Positions 1 to 10,199 of a stretch of DNA of 64,000 bases are shown here, in pieces. Made by a program: the position numbers and the translations under genes. Source of the stretch: Owenia fusiformis. Taxonomy: Eukaryota > Annelida > Polychaeta > Sabellida > Oweniidae. A model generated the notes under the pieces. The model ran no database searches, was not told where the DNA came from, and saw only the letters and a program-made list of their open reading frames with translations. The first letter of the stretch is position 1, and every line of letters begins with the position of its first letter. The stretch covers positions 4,566,001-4,630,000 of the forward strand of contig CAIIXF020000002.1 of the NCBI GenBank assembly GCA_903813345.2. Direction: 5' to 3'.

Positions 1-39
1 TTACATTAAAACATAGATCTATATTAAAAACACACCTAT

Positions 40-3000
40 TTAATTGCAGTTATTGACATAGGCATAGTATGATGATTTAAAACTACTTAGACTGTCACAG
101 TCTAAGATGTCACCAGGTAGAGTGTTCCATTTAGCTATTGTCCTAGGGAAATAGCTAAATTTGTATGCATCCGTTCTAGCTGATGGTTGTATGAACTTAG
201 AAGGATGATACAACCTAGTGTTGGTATTGATCTGTTGGCGGAAGTATGGAGGCACGTCGATGGCTGCTAGGTTCTGCTTTCCTTTGTAGAAAAGGAAAAC
301 TCTAGCAGCCTCTCGACGCTCCTTCAGTGGCTCCCACTGTAGGTCTTGAAGAGCTTTGGTGACGCAGCCTGGTTCCCTTGAGTGACATTTGGTTACAAAC
401 CTGGCTGCTCTTCTCTGTACCTGTTCCAACATATCAATATCTTTTTGTCGGTATGGATCCCATGCCGAGCTGGCATACTCTAAATTAGGCCGGACTAGTG
501 ACTTATACGCCTGAGCCTTCACTTTTTCAGGGCATTGATGGAGGTTGCGCCTGAGAAATCCAAGCACCTTATTGGCTTTGGATACAATAGTTTGAATATG
601 TGTAGTCCAGCGTAAGTTATTTGTGATGTCAATTCCTAGGTATGGGATGTGTGTTACCGACTTAAGGTTTTCCCCTAGCATGGTGTAATTGTGCATGATA
701 GGGGATTTACCTTTGTGAATATTTAGCACATAGCATTTTGATGGATGGAATTTCATTTGCCATGTTGATGCCCAGGAGACCAGTTTATCAAGATTCTCCT
801 GTAGTGTTAATGCATCTTGCTTGCTTTCGACTGTCATGAATAAAAGGCTGTCGTCGGCAAAAAGCTTAAGACTGGCTGAGGATGATAGGTTATTGCCCAT
901 ATCATTGATATAAACAAGGAAACAGAGTGGTCCAAGAACTGTTCCTTGAGGAACTCCTGATTTTACTGGAGTTTTTGAACTTGATTCACCATCGAGCACT
1001 ACCTGTTGTGATCTTCCCACAAGCCAGGATCTGAACCAGTTCAAGTTATTATTGCGAATTCCATAATAGTCGAGTTTGAGCAAGAGGCGTTCGTGAGCCA
1101 CCGTGTCAAACGCTTTGGAAAAGTCTAATACCAACATGTCTGTTTGTTTATTGTTGTCGAGGGCCCGAGCTATATTCTCTATTGTATTGACAAGTTGTGT
1201 TTCACATGAGTGCTTTGACCTGAATCCATGTTGGAATTTTACTAGAATTTCATAGAGGTCAAAGTGGGCCATAACATGATGGAATATAATATGTTCCATT
1301 ATTTTACATGGAACTGACGTCAGAGATACAGGCCTGTAATTCACAGCCTCATCTCTTCGTCCCTTTTTGTAGATAGCAGTAACATTGGCATGTTTCCAGT
1401 CCAAAGGCACTAAGCCTTCATCGATAGACTGTTGAAAAATTATTTGAAGGAATGGTGATATGCTGTCACTGCATTCCTTCAGGACCCTAGTCGGAATAAG
1501 ATCGGGTCCAGTGGCTTTTGATGGATTTAGGCCAGTTAGCAATTTGTGAATTCCTTTTGTCGAAATTTTGATATTTGGCATTTCAGGAATTTGACTAGGT
1601 ACCATTGTCGGTAGAGTGGCATCCTCATCTGTGAATACAGAATTGTATTGGTCATTGAGGATGTTTGCTTTCTGGGCGGCGTCTGTTATTTCGTCGCCAT
1701 CTTTGTTACGCAGCACGCTGATACCTGATGCATCTTTGCGTTTAGACTTTATATAGCTCCAGAAGCGTTTGGTAATGCCTTTGTGCTGAACATTCTCATT
1801 TATGAGTTCGCTTTCATCAATGTCAAGCAGATCGTTGATGTAGCGCTGATGTTCTTTACGAATTTCACTATGGATTAATTTCCGTAGTGATTTGTATTTA
1901 TGCCAATGATGAGGTTCATTTGAACGTTTGGCAACATTATATCGTCTTTGTTTCTGTCGGATCATTCTCAGTATCCTGGTGGTAATCCAGGGTACTTTGA
2001 ATTTCCCACTTAGAGTTTTACTTGGAATATGCTCATTGATTGACGATATTAATGTAGATTTGAAGGAGGACCAGTTGTCTTCAACTGATCTGCTTTCACA
2101 GTTCTCTTTGAATTCGCTGAACTTAGATCGTAGAGTCTCTTTAAGTCCAGTCCATTCTGCCCGCTTGTATATGTGGACCTTACGAGGCTTCTTTTTCTGG
2201 ATTTTCATTTTTAGGTTTATATCACATAGGACTGCCTCGTGATCACTCATGCCCGGAACCACCGAGATTCTTTCTGCGAGGTTTGGGCATGTAGTGAATA
2301 CTAAGTCAAGGATGTTATTTTGTCTAGTTGGTTCCTTGACTAGTTGGGTTAGGCCATGATCATCAGTTATTGTAATCATCTTCTCATTAAGATCATTAGA
2401 ATATTGAGAATTAGGCCTTATAGTTCCATTCTCCCAATCGATGTCTGGTAAGTTGAAGTCACCACATAGGAAGATGTTTTTCATATGTGTATTACCATTA
2501 GCATAAAGTTTATCGAGGGATGTTTGGAGCGAGTCCAAAGCACCAGTATCGTTGTTTGGTTGACGATAGAAGGATCCAAACAGTATGTCCCCATTTGATA
2601 GAGATGCTTTGGACCATATGATTTCGCAATCAGCTGTCGCTTCATATTCGACTGATATGAAGTCACTTTTGACTGCGATTAGGACACCGCCAGCACCTTT
2701 CTTTCGGTCTTTCCTGTATGGAGGTGGGCTAAGGTAGTCTTGACCGAATATCCATTTGCTGTCGATGGTGTTGTCCAGGTGAGTCTCACAGCCTATGATG
2801 ACATCTGGCTTGTGAGTTTCAATTAGTTGTTGAAGGTGTAGTTGCTTCTCATGACTAATTAGACTGCGGAAGTTGATAGACATGAGGCGAACCTGGTTTC
2901 GCCTCTTTCGTGCAGTCGGCCTCGGTGGTTCTGATTCGGTAGAATCAGATGATGATGACGAATTGTCAAGATCAGAGAGAGCGCTGAAGGAGTTTGTTAC

Positions 3001-3510
3001 CGAGGAATGAGAAAGAGTGGAGTCATTGAAGAAGCTGTTGGAAAAATTAGGTAGGGCACATCCAGGACAGATCCAAGTGAAACTGCCCGCTTCAAGAAAA
3101 ACATTGTACTCAGCAGGGGAAACATTGCCACATTTGATGTGTACCCATGTACCGCATTCATCGCATTCAAGGGCGCGATGATTCTTGGCAACTGCTTTGT
3201 GGCACATACCGCAGGGAAATTTAACAGGACCTGGGTTTGGGTGGATGTCACCACTAAGAATAAGACATAGGAAGAGCAGTGGTGTGGAAGATTTCTTGTG
3301 AAGGATTCCACGAGAGCCAACAATCTTATGGAAACGTCGCAGTTGCATCAACTGTGTGTATGACTCTGTTGAAGGTAAGTGGTTTCCATGATCACAGAAA
3401 AATGACTGGACTGCGAAAACAAAGCAGAGAAGGAGCAATCCATATCCTTGGAAACCCATGACGAAGAGGTAGGTAAAACCCGTAAGCTGAAAATAAGAAA
3501 ATTCGCGCAA
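40..3510 (-). CDS. LINE polyprotein: hydrophobic leader, 2A-like motif, PHD finger, endonuclease, reverse transcriptase
   Basis: This 1156-residue protein would copy the element's RNA into DNA at a nicked target. Residues 11-36 and 75-85 are hydrophobic. Residues 87-95 read GDIHPNPGP, a 2A-like motif. A Cys/His-rich PHD finger spans about 100-151 (CGMC, CDEC, HIKC, CPGC). The APE-type endonuclease begins near 209 (LMSINFRSL) and shows CETHLD, GDFNLPDIDW and GMSDHEAVL. The reverse transcriptase spans roughly 670-930, with LVLDFSKAFDTV, SGVPQGTVLGP and the catalytic FADD at about 884-887. The C-terminal part (PRTIAKWNTLP) resembles the usual tail of CR1/jockey-type proteins. The first Met is the only upstream start in the frame, but translation could begin differently if the 5' UTR is longer. 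No host gene lies nearby. It appears able to encode full-length protein; whether it is expressed is unknown. Confidence 0.88.
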   Translation of the reverse strand: MREFSYFQLTGFTYLFVMGFQGYGLLLLCFVFAVQSFFCDHGNHLPSTESYTQLMQLRRFHKIVGSRGILHKKSSTPLLFLCLILSGDIHPNPGPVKFPCGMCHKAVAKNHRALECDECGTWVHIKCGNVSPAEYNVFLEAGSFTWICPGCALPNFSNSFFNDSTLSHSSVTNSFSALSDLDNSSSSSDSTESEPPRPTARKRRNQVRLMSINFRSLISHEKQLHLQQLIETHKPDVIIGCETHLDNTIDSKWIFGQDYLSPPPYRKDRKKGAGGVLIAVKSDFISVEYEATADCEIIWSKASLSNGDILFGSFYRQPNNDTGALDSLQTSLDKLYANGNTHMKNIFLCGDFNLPDIDWENGTIRPNSQYSNDLNEKMITITDDHGLTQLVKEPTRQNNILDLVFTTCPNLAERISVVPGMSDHEAVLCDINLKMKIQKKKPRKVHIYKRAEWTGLKETLRSKFSEFKENCESRSVEDNWSSFKSTLISSINEHIPSKTLSGKFKVPWITTRILRMIRQKQRRYNVAKRSNEPHHWHKYKSLRKLIHSEIRKEHQRYINDLLDIDESELINENVQHKGITKRFWSYIKSKRKDASGISVLRNKDGDEITDAAQKANILNDQYNSVFTDEDATLPTMVPSQIPEMPNIKISTKGIHKLLTGLNPSKATGPDLIPTRVLKECSDSISPFLQIIFQQSIDEGLVPLDWKHANVTAIYKKGRRDEAVNYRPVSLTSVPCKIMEHIIFHHVMAHFDLYEILVKFQHGFRSKHSCETQLVNTIENIARALDNNKQTDMLVLDFSKAFDTVAHERLLLKLDYYGIRNNNLNWFRSWLVGRSQQVVLDGESSSKTPVKSGVPQGTVLGPLCFLVYINDMGNNLSSSASLKLFADDSLLFMTVESKQDALTLQENLDKLVSWASTWQMKFHPSKCYVLNIHKGKSPIMHNYTMLGENLKSVTHIPYLGIDITNNLRWTTHIQTIVSKANKVLGFLRRNLHQCPEKVKAQAYKSLVRPNLEYASSAWDPYRQKDIDMLEQVQRRAARFVTKCHSREPGCVTKALQDLQWEPLKERREAARVFLFYKGKQNLAAIDVPPYFRQQINTNTRLYHPSKFIQPSARTDAYKFSYFPRTIAKWNTLPGDILDCDSLSSFKSSYYAYVNNCN
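3226..3252 (-). other. 2A-like ribosome-skipping motif inside the LINE ORF
   Basis: Codons 87-95 of the LINE ORF encode GDIHPNPGP. The consensus 2A core is D(V/I)ExNPG followed by P, where the ribosome skips the Gly-Pro bond. Here the Glu is His; all other core positions match. Skipping would release a 94-residue leader with two hydrophobic stretches and start the PHD-EN-RT protein at Pro95. 2A-like motifs are known in non-LTR elements of marine invertebrates. Activity of this His variant is uncertain. Confidence 0.6.
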
Positions 3511-3560
3511 AAATATGAAAAATACCGCGAAAACCGAAGTTTGAAAAATACGAAAATTAA

Positions 3561-3870
3561 AACTGATTTATCCCCAAAAGGGGGTCCTGTTTAGATATCA
3601 TATAGACTTAGTTGGCAAGTTTCCATGCATGCATATCGAATTTATAATTGAACATCATACCACAGGGGGCATCATTAAATTGAATCTAAGAATTCCATTT
3701 TTTGATTTTTGCCAAACATTTATGATTTTGGGAAAATAAAATTATAATTTTATGGCGACCCCTTCTTGTCGCACGATACATGGTGTAAATACATTATGAT
3801 TGCATAAATAACATATTATTTGAATAAAAAGTATGTAATACATTTGTACAATACCATAATCTTCTCTTTA
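3561..3870. other. AT-rich spacer, nothing recognised
   Basis: I see no coding exon, hairpin or tandem repeat here. A short 'ggggtcc' and 'caccacaggggg'-like stretch does not match anything else in the window. Confidence 0.5.
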
Positions 3871-3879
3871 ATGTTGTAA

Positions 3880-4625
3880 ATCAGCCCTAAAACGATGAAA
3901 ACCTCGGAGGTAAAATAATCCAATATTTACTTCTGAAAACGCATTGGATCAGCTGCAGCCGATGTTTTGATATGACCGTGGTAATGTTGATCTTGCACAC
4001 TAAAATATAAACCATAGCCTGGCTATACATTTGAAACAGAGTTAAAATAATGTAGCATGAGTCTAGTGAGGATAAAAACATTCATTGTAGTTTTCAAATG
4101 ATTAGTGTGCGTCAAAACTCCAGAAAATCCCATTAACTGATGTTGAGGTAGGTTACTATGAGTTGAACCATAGTCATTATAGATTGGTTCATTGACTATT
4201 CATTTTTACTTGTCTGCACTCAAAAAAGTGACACAAAAGAGCTAAACGGCTTGCCCCAAGGTGCAACCGGCAAAAAGATGAGTTTGACAAAAATCTTTTT
4301 TTTTTCAAATAATAGCAGCGAGTATATGAAATAGGAGGCAGATTTGATATTGATATGTATGATAGTCCATTTAGGTGTGGTCATTTTTATTAAAAACAAT
4401 AATATTGAAGAATTATACATTTCTGACCTTAAAATGCCATTTTAATGCAAAAGTCACAGTTGTTATTAATTATATTCCTATTTTACCTATTCAATGTTTT
4501 CTATATATTACACTTACCATTATATTCGTTTTTGGCCAGGTAAATAATAATGGGGCTCACACAAGGATCCACTTTATCTACACCTTTTTCATATTTAGTG
4601 ATGTTTTGAAAAATTACTACGATTA
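3880..4625 (+). repeat. Dispersed repeat, copy 1 of 3
   Basis: This stretch matches 29,350-30,000 in the opposite orientation along most of its length. Shared landmarks are the CTGCAG and GGTAATGTT region near 3955, GATGTTGAGGTAG near 4140, CGGCTTGCCCCAAGG near 4245 and GGGGCTCACACAAGGATC near 4552. A shorter copy is at 8240-8440. No ORF of note is shared. It is probably a non-autonomous transposon of unknown class. Confidence 0.7.
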
Positions 4626-4972
4626 ACAGAAAATTTGTTAAATGTTAAACAAAATAATGATAATGTGTTTGTTTCCCTGTTTCAACTGAAAAATCACGAT
4701 TCATTGCCGTTGATCTTAGAGCGACAAGGCATATACCAGTATGACCAATCTTCAATACAGCTGATCCTTGTGTGATCCCTACTATTATTTACTTTGCCAA
4801 AAACTAATATAATGGTTATTCGGATATATGAAAATCATTTGATAGTCAAAATAAGAATAATATAATTGACTTTTGAATAAAAAAGCATTATATAGTCAGA
4901 AGTACCAAATTTGTACCATAATTGTTTTTAAGAGAATAACCATACCCTAATGGACTATCTCTACATATCAAT
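4350..4972. mobile_element. Foldback arrangement with about 225-bp inverted arms
   Basis: The 3' half of repeat copy 1 (about 4350-4580) is followed in inverted orientation by a diverged copy (about 4745-4972). Both arms carry the marker CACACAAGGATC at the inner edge and TAGTCCATT at the outer edge. Either two copies inserted head to head or the family itself is a long-TIR foldback element. Confidence 0.65.
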
Positions 4973-5070
4973 AACTAAATTTTGCGAAATTTGCATTTTT
5001 GAAATCGCACCTGCTTATACTTATTCAATTTAGAACCACACCAGAAAGTAACTCTTTCATGAAAAACTTC

Positions 5071-6554
5071 CCCAATTGAAAAATAAAACTAATTACCAAC
5101 TTATTACCAACTAATTTACAACTAATTATCAACAATTCTGCTGGCAATTGGAATTGAAGTTAAGCGTTAATTAAATCAATGATAATTATGGCCTAATTAT
5201 CAGTAGCAAGTTCAACGTAAATTAACTTACAATAATGCTGATTTATGATTTTTAGTTGATAATTAAGATATGAAATGTTTGAGGGTGATAGTAAGTGGTA
5301 AATTAAAACGATTTTGTTCTGAAGTAGATTATTGGTTGATAGTTAACATATAGGATGATTATAATGATAATTAGTCGTAAATTAGGCCCATGATTTAGAA
5401 ATACAAACCCCCTAAATATAATTTCAAGATGGTGGAAAAAGAAAACATGTGAGAGATATTTCTCTCATAAAATTGAGAATTACAACGTGAATGGTGCGTA
5501 TACTATCATGAAATTTGGTCAACATTATTATAAGGGTATGTAGAACATGAATACAATGTATGTTAAATCTTATTCACACTTCTGTCTGAAATGTTTATGA
5601 ATTTAAAAATCTTTTTGAATCAGATCATATAATATTAATCCTAGAATGCAATTTAGGTACTAACATGGGTTACCTATATTTCACAAGTAATCCAAATGTG
5701 CTCTTCTAAATAATGATTGTTAGATCAAAGACATTTCAAAACATATTTTTGATTATATCTGTTACGTCCTTATTATGTAACATTATAGTCTAATGTTTGT
5801 GTTCTGATTTTAGTTGTTGATGGCAATAATGATGTTTTCACATGCTTTTCATGAATCTTAAAAATTTGCAAAATAGAATAGCTTTAAAAAAGAGGGGGAG
5901 AAACCCCAGGGTTCAAAGATGACATACGCTTATAATGTAAATCTGTATTGAGATGACATCGTCGCTGATTGGTTTAGCGAGTCGATCGTTGATTGGTTTA
6001 AATCTAGGTCAATTTGAAAACCTTAAAAACCAAGACGGAGGGTACGTTTTCGACAAAAGGAGGTGTGCAAAGGGAAATCGTATGTCATCAATTGAATCAT
6101 GGGGTTTTCCCTTCTCTTGCTGTGAAATTTCAATAGTTCAAGTTCAATGTTGTCTGTTCTGAAAGATCCTAATTAAGATGAATATTCCGTCACAAAATAG
6201 TTCAAGATGAAGCAAAAATCTCCGAGTGAAGGGAAGCAAAAAAGAAGCGTGTTATTTTTGAGATGTCACAAATCTGACTTAAACCTAACTTTCAACTAAT
6301 TATCAATAGTAAGTTAGGTGATAATTAGAGATTAACTTACATCAAACTTACAACTAACTTTCAACTAATTTACGTAAATAGCTCATTTGCATATTGATGG
6401 TAGTTAATCGTTAATTAAGTTGCAAATTAAGCGTTAATTAAGTTGATAATTAGCTCATTTGCATGTGAATTTTTACACCTAACTTTCAACTAATTATCAA
6501 TAGTAAGTTAGGTGATAATTGGAGATGATTTTCCATAGGCTTTTTTCAATTGGG
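5071..6554. mobile_element. AT-rich element with 13-bp inverted ends CCCAATTGAAAAA
   Basis: The left end CCCAATTGAAAAA at 5071 is matched by TTTTTCAATTGGG ending at 6554. Near both ends lie runs of AACTAATTA/AAGTTAGGTG-type repeats, including a nearly identical direct repeat of about 49 bp at 6284 and 6477. An inverted pair around GACATACG (about 5900-5930 and 6080-6112) lies inside. The 1484-bp span holds no coding region. A 2-bp duplication (TC) is possible but not convincing. Confidence 0.5.
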
Positions 6555-6774
6555 TCGTCAGCTTGACTGAAGATTACTGAGTGCAGTCATTAATATGACC
6601 TCACATTTGGGTCTCTTCTGTTATAATTTTACTTCAAATTGGCAAATTTTACTAAAATTGACATGATAAAACAGAAATGATCGACTATTACTTTTGAAAT
6701 GTCAATTGAAATGTGTCACCATTGTAATGTGTCACCAAGCGTCAACAGCATCCCCCGAGTGCCTTGAAACACCA

Positions 6775-7670
6775 ATACCTAGATATTGACATTGAGACGA
6801 TCTTGAATTGAACCATTAAATGATGACTGACTCATGTCACCTTATCGTGAGTCGCCAAGGGCCACATCACGACAGCAGCCCCTGTGGCCTTAAAACGCCA
6901 AACACTAAGATATTGAAATTTGACCTTAGATTGACCTTGACCCTAGGTCACGTTTCAATGGAGTCAAGTGCAGCAGCCGCCCCAAAACGCCAAATATTTA
7001 GATATTGATCTTTGACCTTGACCTATAACAATGACACTGATCTCAGGTCACTTTATCATTGGTGATCAAATGTCGGTGTAGCCTCAAACGAGCCAACTAC
7101 CTAGATATTGACCTTTGACCTTATAATAATTTTGAACAATAGATATTGACTTTGACCTCATGTCACCTTAGCATGAGTTGCCAAGGGTCATAGCAGCCCC
7201 CAGGGCCTCAAAACGCCAAATACAGAGATTTTGACCTTGTATGAATGACCTTGACCTCAGAACACATATCAATGGGTCCTCACATGAAGCAGCATCCCCA
7301 AAATGCCAAATATTCAGATATTGATCTCTGACCTTGAGATGACCTTGAGCCATAAACAGTGACATTGACCGTAGGTCACTTTATCTTTGGTGATCAAATG
7401 TTACTGAAGACCCACAGTAGCCAACTACCTATGACCTAGATATTGACCTTTGACCTTGAAATTACCTTGAAATCACCTTCTCATTGGTCGCCAAAGGTCA
7501 CAATTGTTCTCATGTCAACTTGCTAGATATTGACCTTAAAATTACCTTGATCTATTCAGACCTTGACTTCAGGTCACCTAATCATTGGTTGTGGAGGGTC
7601 AGGTCTTAAAAAGCCAACTACCTAAATATTGACATTTTACCTTGAAATGACCTTGACTTTTGTAGAATAC
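6775..7670. repeat. Degenerate satellite dense in TGACCT half-sites
   Basis: Irregular units of roughly 100-130 bp share the frame GATATTGACCTTTGACCTTGA, then a CAGGTCACCTTA-type segment, CCAAGGGTCA, AGCAGCCCC and AAAACGCCAAATA. The + strand is full of TGACCT and TGACCTTGA words, including perfect TGACCTTTGACCT at about 7107 and 7440. Divergence between units is high, so the array is old. Confidence 0.75.
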
Positions 7671-7680
7671 ACTTTTTATG

Positions 7681-8230
7681 AACAAAAATTAAACATTCAA
7701 AGTTGAAAACTGGTCGTTTGCTGCTAATGTTTCAAAACGAAGGTATCTGTATTGTAAAAGTAATGTTCAAATTGAATAAACTCAAAGAAATATACTTCAA
7801 TTATCTAATTTTCTATCAGACTAAGTAAAATTGTAACTGTTCTAAATGTAAATGTTGCAATGAAAGCTCACATATATCGTGTTGCATATCAGTCAAGTGC
7901 AGCTGCTACAGGTATCACTCTGACAAACATCGGTGAACAAATCAAACTTGATGTGATGCAAATCAGTATCTTTTAATTTGGCGTCCAAGCAGAATGTTGG
8001 ACAAAATGGCTAACTGTTAGATAAACCATCAATAACAGAATTGTCAAAAGTTGCATTTATAAAATCAATTCCTGCCTCATCACTGTTACACCCATTACTA
8101 CAAGATGTTGTCTCGACTAGATCACTGTCTGCAAGCTAAACAAGTATCAAAATCACTGCCTGCTTTATCACAATAAACTTTTGATACAAATAATTTCAGT
8201 AAAATGCAAATAGACGGCCCATTTGCTATT
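7681..8230. other. Unannotated spacer
   Basis: AT-rich sequence without a convincing exon, repeat or structural element. Confidence 0.4.
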
Positions 8231-8239
8231 AATATGGAA

Positions 8240-8475
8240 AGATAGTCCACTTTGGTTTGGTAATTTTACTGCAACAACTACATATGTACATGTATAATGC
8301 CTTTCTATTCAAAAGTCAATCATTGTATTCCTATTTAACCTATTAAAGGATTTTTATATATCTGAATAATCGTTATATTCATTTTTGGCAAAGTAAATAA
8401 TCATAGGGCTCACACAAGGATCAACTTTATTGAACACTTTTTGAACTGGTATATGCCCTGCAGCTCTAAGAGCAA
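8240..8475 (+). repeat. Dispersed repeat, copy 3 of 3 (short)
   Basis: It shares with the copies at 3880-4625 and 29,350-30,000 the words TAGTCCA near 8240, CATTTTTGGCAAAGTAAATA near 8380 and GGGCTCACACAAGGATC near 8406. It is truncated on the 5' side relative to copy 1. Confidence 0.65.
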
Positions 8476-8547
8476 GAGCAATGAATTGCGATTTTTAGTT
8501 GAAACAATGAAACAAACACAATACCATCATTTTATTTACGTAAAGGC

Positions 8548-8672
8548 TAGAGTACCGACAATTGTCGGTACTCTAGACTCTGATGTGGTGGCACGCTAGA
8601 GGACCGACAAATAAATTGTCGGTACGGGAGATATGCTGTGTTTACACGCTAGAGGACCGACAAATATTGATT
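8548..8672. repeat. Cluster of the palindrome ACCGACAATTGTCGGT
   Basis: A perfect 16-bp palindrome is at about 8554-8569, followed by variants with AAATAA or ATTG between the half-sites near 8604 and 8654. The half-sites are spaced by GCTAGAGG-type linkers. The same palindrome recurs at 29,130-29,275. Confidence 0.75.
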
Positions 8673-8844
8673 TTCGAATTTTCTGGCGCATGCACAATGC
8701 GCGGGGGGATATTTCAGATATCATACGGATACAAATGCAAAACCCGGGGAGGGCATTAGCTCTGGTTACCTGGGGATTACCAAACCCAGTCAAAAGATCA
8801 GGGAATGGTAGTAAACGTTGAAAACCCAATAAAAAACATGAACA

Positions 8845-9730
8845 AGTAAGATATTAGAGAGCTATTAACGCAGAGCAAACGGCTATATATATTCTAAACA
8901 GACAGGATATTTCTCCTGAGCCAATCAGGCGTAGAAAGGGGCGTTTGCTACCAATTAGATAGAAGAAAATAGCTAGAATGTTTTTTATTTGAAGCTTATG
9001 GTATGAGGTTCCATATACATCCACCAAAAGGTATGACCCATATATAGTCCATTTAAAAACCTGTGGTATCGTTCTAAATAACCCACAGTTGTCTTCTAGG
9101 GTACGAAGTATGCCACTTTTTGGTATCAAAATAAAGAGGAGTTCAACTTTCATTTGAATTACGAAAATAGCGATGTAGGTCAAAATAGTTCCAAACGTGA
9201 GCATGTTTACTACGCGTTTGCCAGTCATATCAGAATTGTGGAAGTGGTAGCAAACGCAAGTTACAATAAACGGACACTGATATCTCAAAAAGTAACCTGA
9301 CTCCCGATAATTTGATGTAGGTCAATCGAACCCCTATATGAACAGGTGCATTTTGATATATAACACTCTGGGGGGTAAGCGTTTCATAGTTGGTCACGAA
9401 CGCCATATGTGCAAAGTATTGTTATGAATTTTCGAATTTGGTGTTGGATTACGGTACTTATACCTTATAGCACAATTTTTGATGGAAGTTGCATTTGGCT
9501 CCCTTAGTTAATGGCCACGATTCCATCTCGCATGAGAGAGCTACCAAACGCAAAGTAAACAGTGATATATTCCAAATGAGATATTTCTCCTGTGCCATGG
9601 CGTAGTAAGGGTAGAGAGCGACGGGGGCGAAAGCATCCCCTCCCCTAACTGTATATATCGACCCATTAGATAGAACAAGAAAAGAGCTTTAAAATGTTTT
9701 TTAATTGAAGCTTGTAGGACAATTTTGATG
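8845..9730. repeat. Diverged direct duplication
   Basis: The block around 8855-9000 (GAGAGCTA, GATATTTCTCCTG, TTAGATAGAA, GAAGCTT) recurs around 9535-9720 in the same orientation. The stretch between is noncoding. No target-site duplication or terminal repeat is apparent. Confidence 0.5.
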
Positions 9731-9837
9731 GAAGTTGAATCAATTTTTGTCGAAATAAATTATGGCTCACTACAAGTTAATGCCTGTACGATTCCATACT
9801 GCAAAAGAAGAACTTTGCCCCCTCTCTAAAGAAAAAA

Positions 9838-9925
9838 GTAGGTTCTGCTAGGAATCGAACTTGGGACCAAGTGTGTTCGAGTCCTGTTAATAACATGCAC
9901 TTCTCATGCCAGAGTATTAGAATGA
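9838..9925 (-). repeat. tRNA-derived SINE fragment
   Basis: The minus strand shows a pol III B-box-like AAGTTCGATTCCT near 9850 and an A-box-like TGGCATGAGAAG about 50 bases upstream. The segment GACTCGAACAC is shared with the SINE fragment at 29,042. It does not fold as a complete tRNA, so a SINE head is the best reading. Confidence 0.55.
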
Positions 9926-9984
9926 TTTAGCAATTCATTATACTCGCTTTTTGTGTGATAAAGGCATCCTGCCTCTTTTAAAAA

Positions 9985-10165
9985 TATAATCTTGCGTTAT
10001 ATGGGTAACATGGTAACCGCACAACGTACATGTTTAACCATAAAAATGAGTTTTAAACATTTTCATCTGTATCCGTCGTTATGCATTGTATATGTCAATA
10101 CTCCTTTATAGAATTGCAATGTATACGTCAATGTTCCTTTATAGAATTGCAATATATATGTCAAT
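9985..10165 (+). repeat. Left part of the split 33-bp minisatellite and its parent unit
   Basis: At 9990-10,060 is a copy of the GGGTAACATGGTAACC-containing unit seen at 23.4-24.3 kb. Two to three copies of the 33-bp unit (CTCCTTTATAGAATTGCAAT core) follow at 10,090-10,165. The array stops at TCAAT at 10,165 and resumes with ATGCTCC at 22,401. Confidence 0.75.
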
Positions 10166-10199
10166 CCCAGCTAACAATTTTACGTTGTGATAACGTCGT

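Larger units (their letters stand above)
1..3560 (-). mobile_element. CR1-like non-LTR retrotransposon (LINE), coding region intact
   Basis: Nearly the whole stretch is one minus-strand ORF (40-3510) with PHD finger, APE-type endonuclease and reverse transcriptase. Only about 40 bases of 3' tail lie in the window, so the 3' terminus and any target-site duplication cannot be seen. About 50 bases 5' of the start codon are AT-rich and may be 5' UTR, but the 5' boundary is not defined. The lack of any stop or frameshift over 3.47 kb suggests recent insertion. Assignment to the CR1/L2-type group rests on domain order and on the PHD finger; a phylogeny could move it to a neighbouring clade. Confidence 0.85.
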
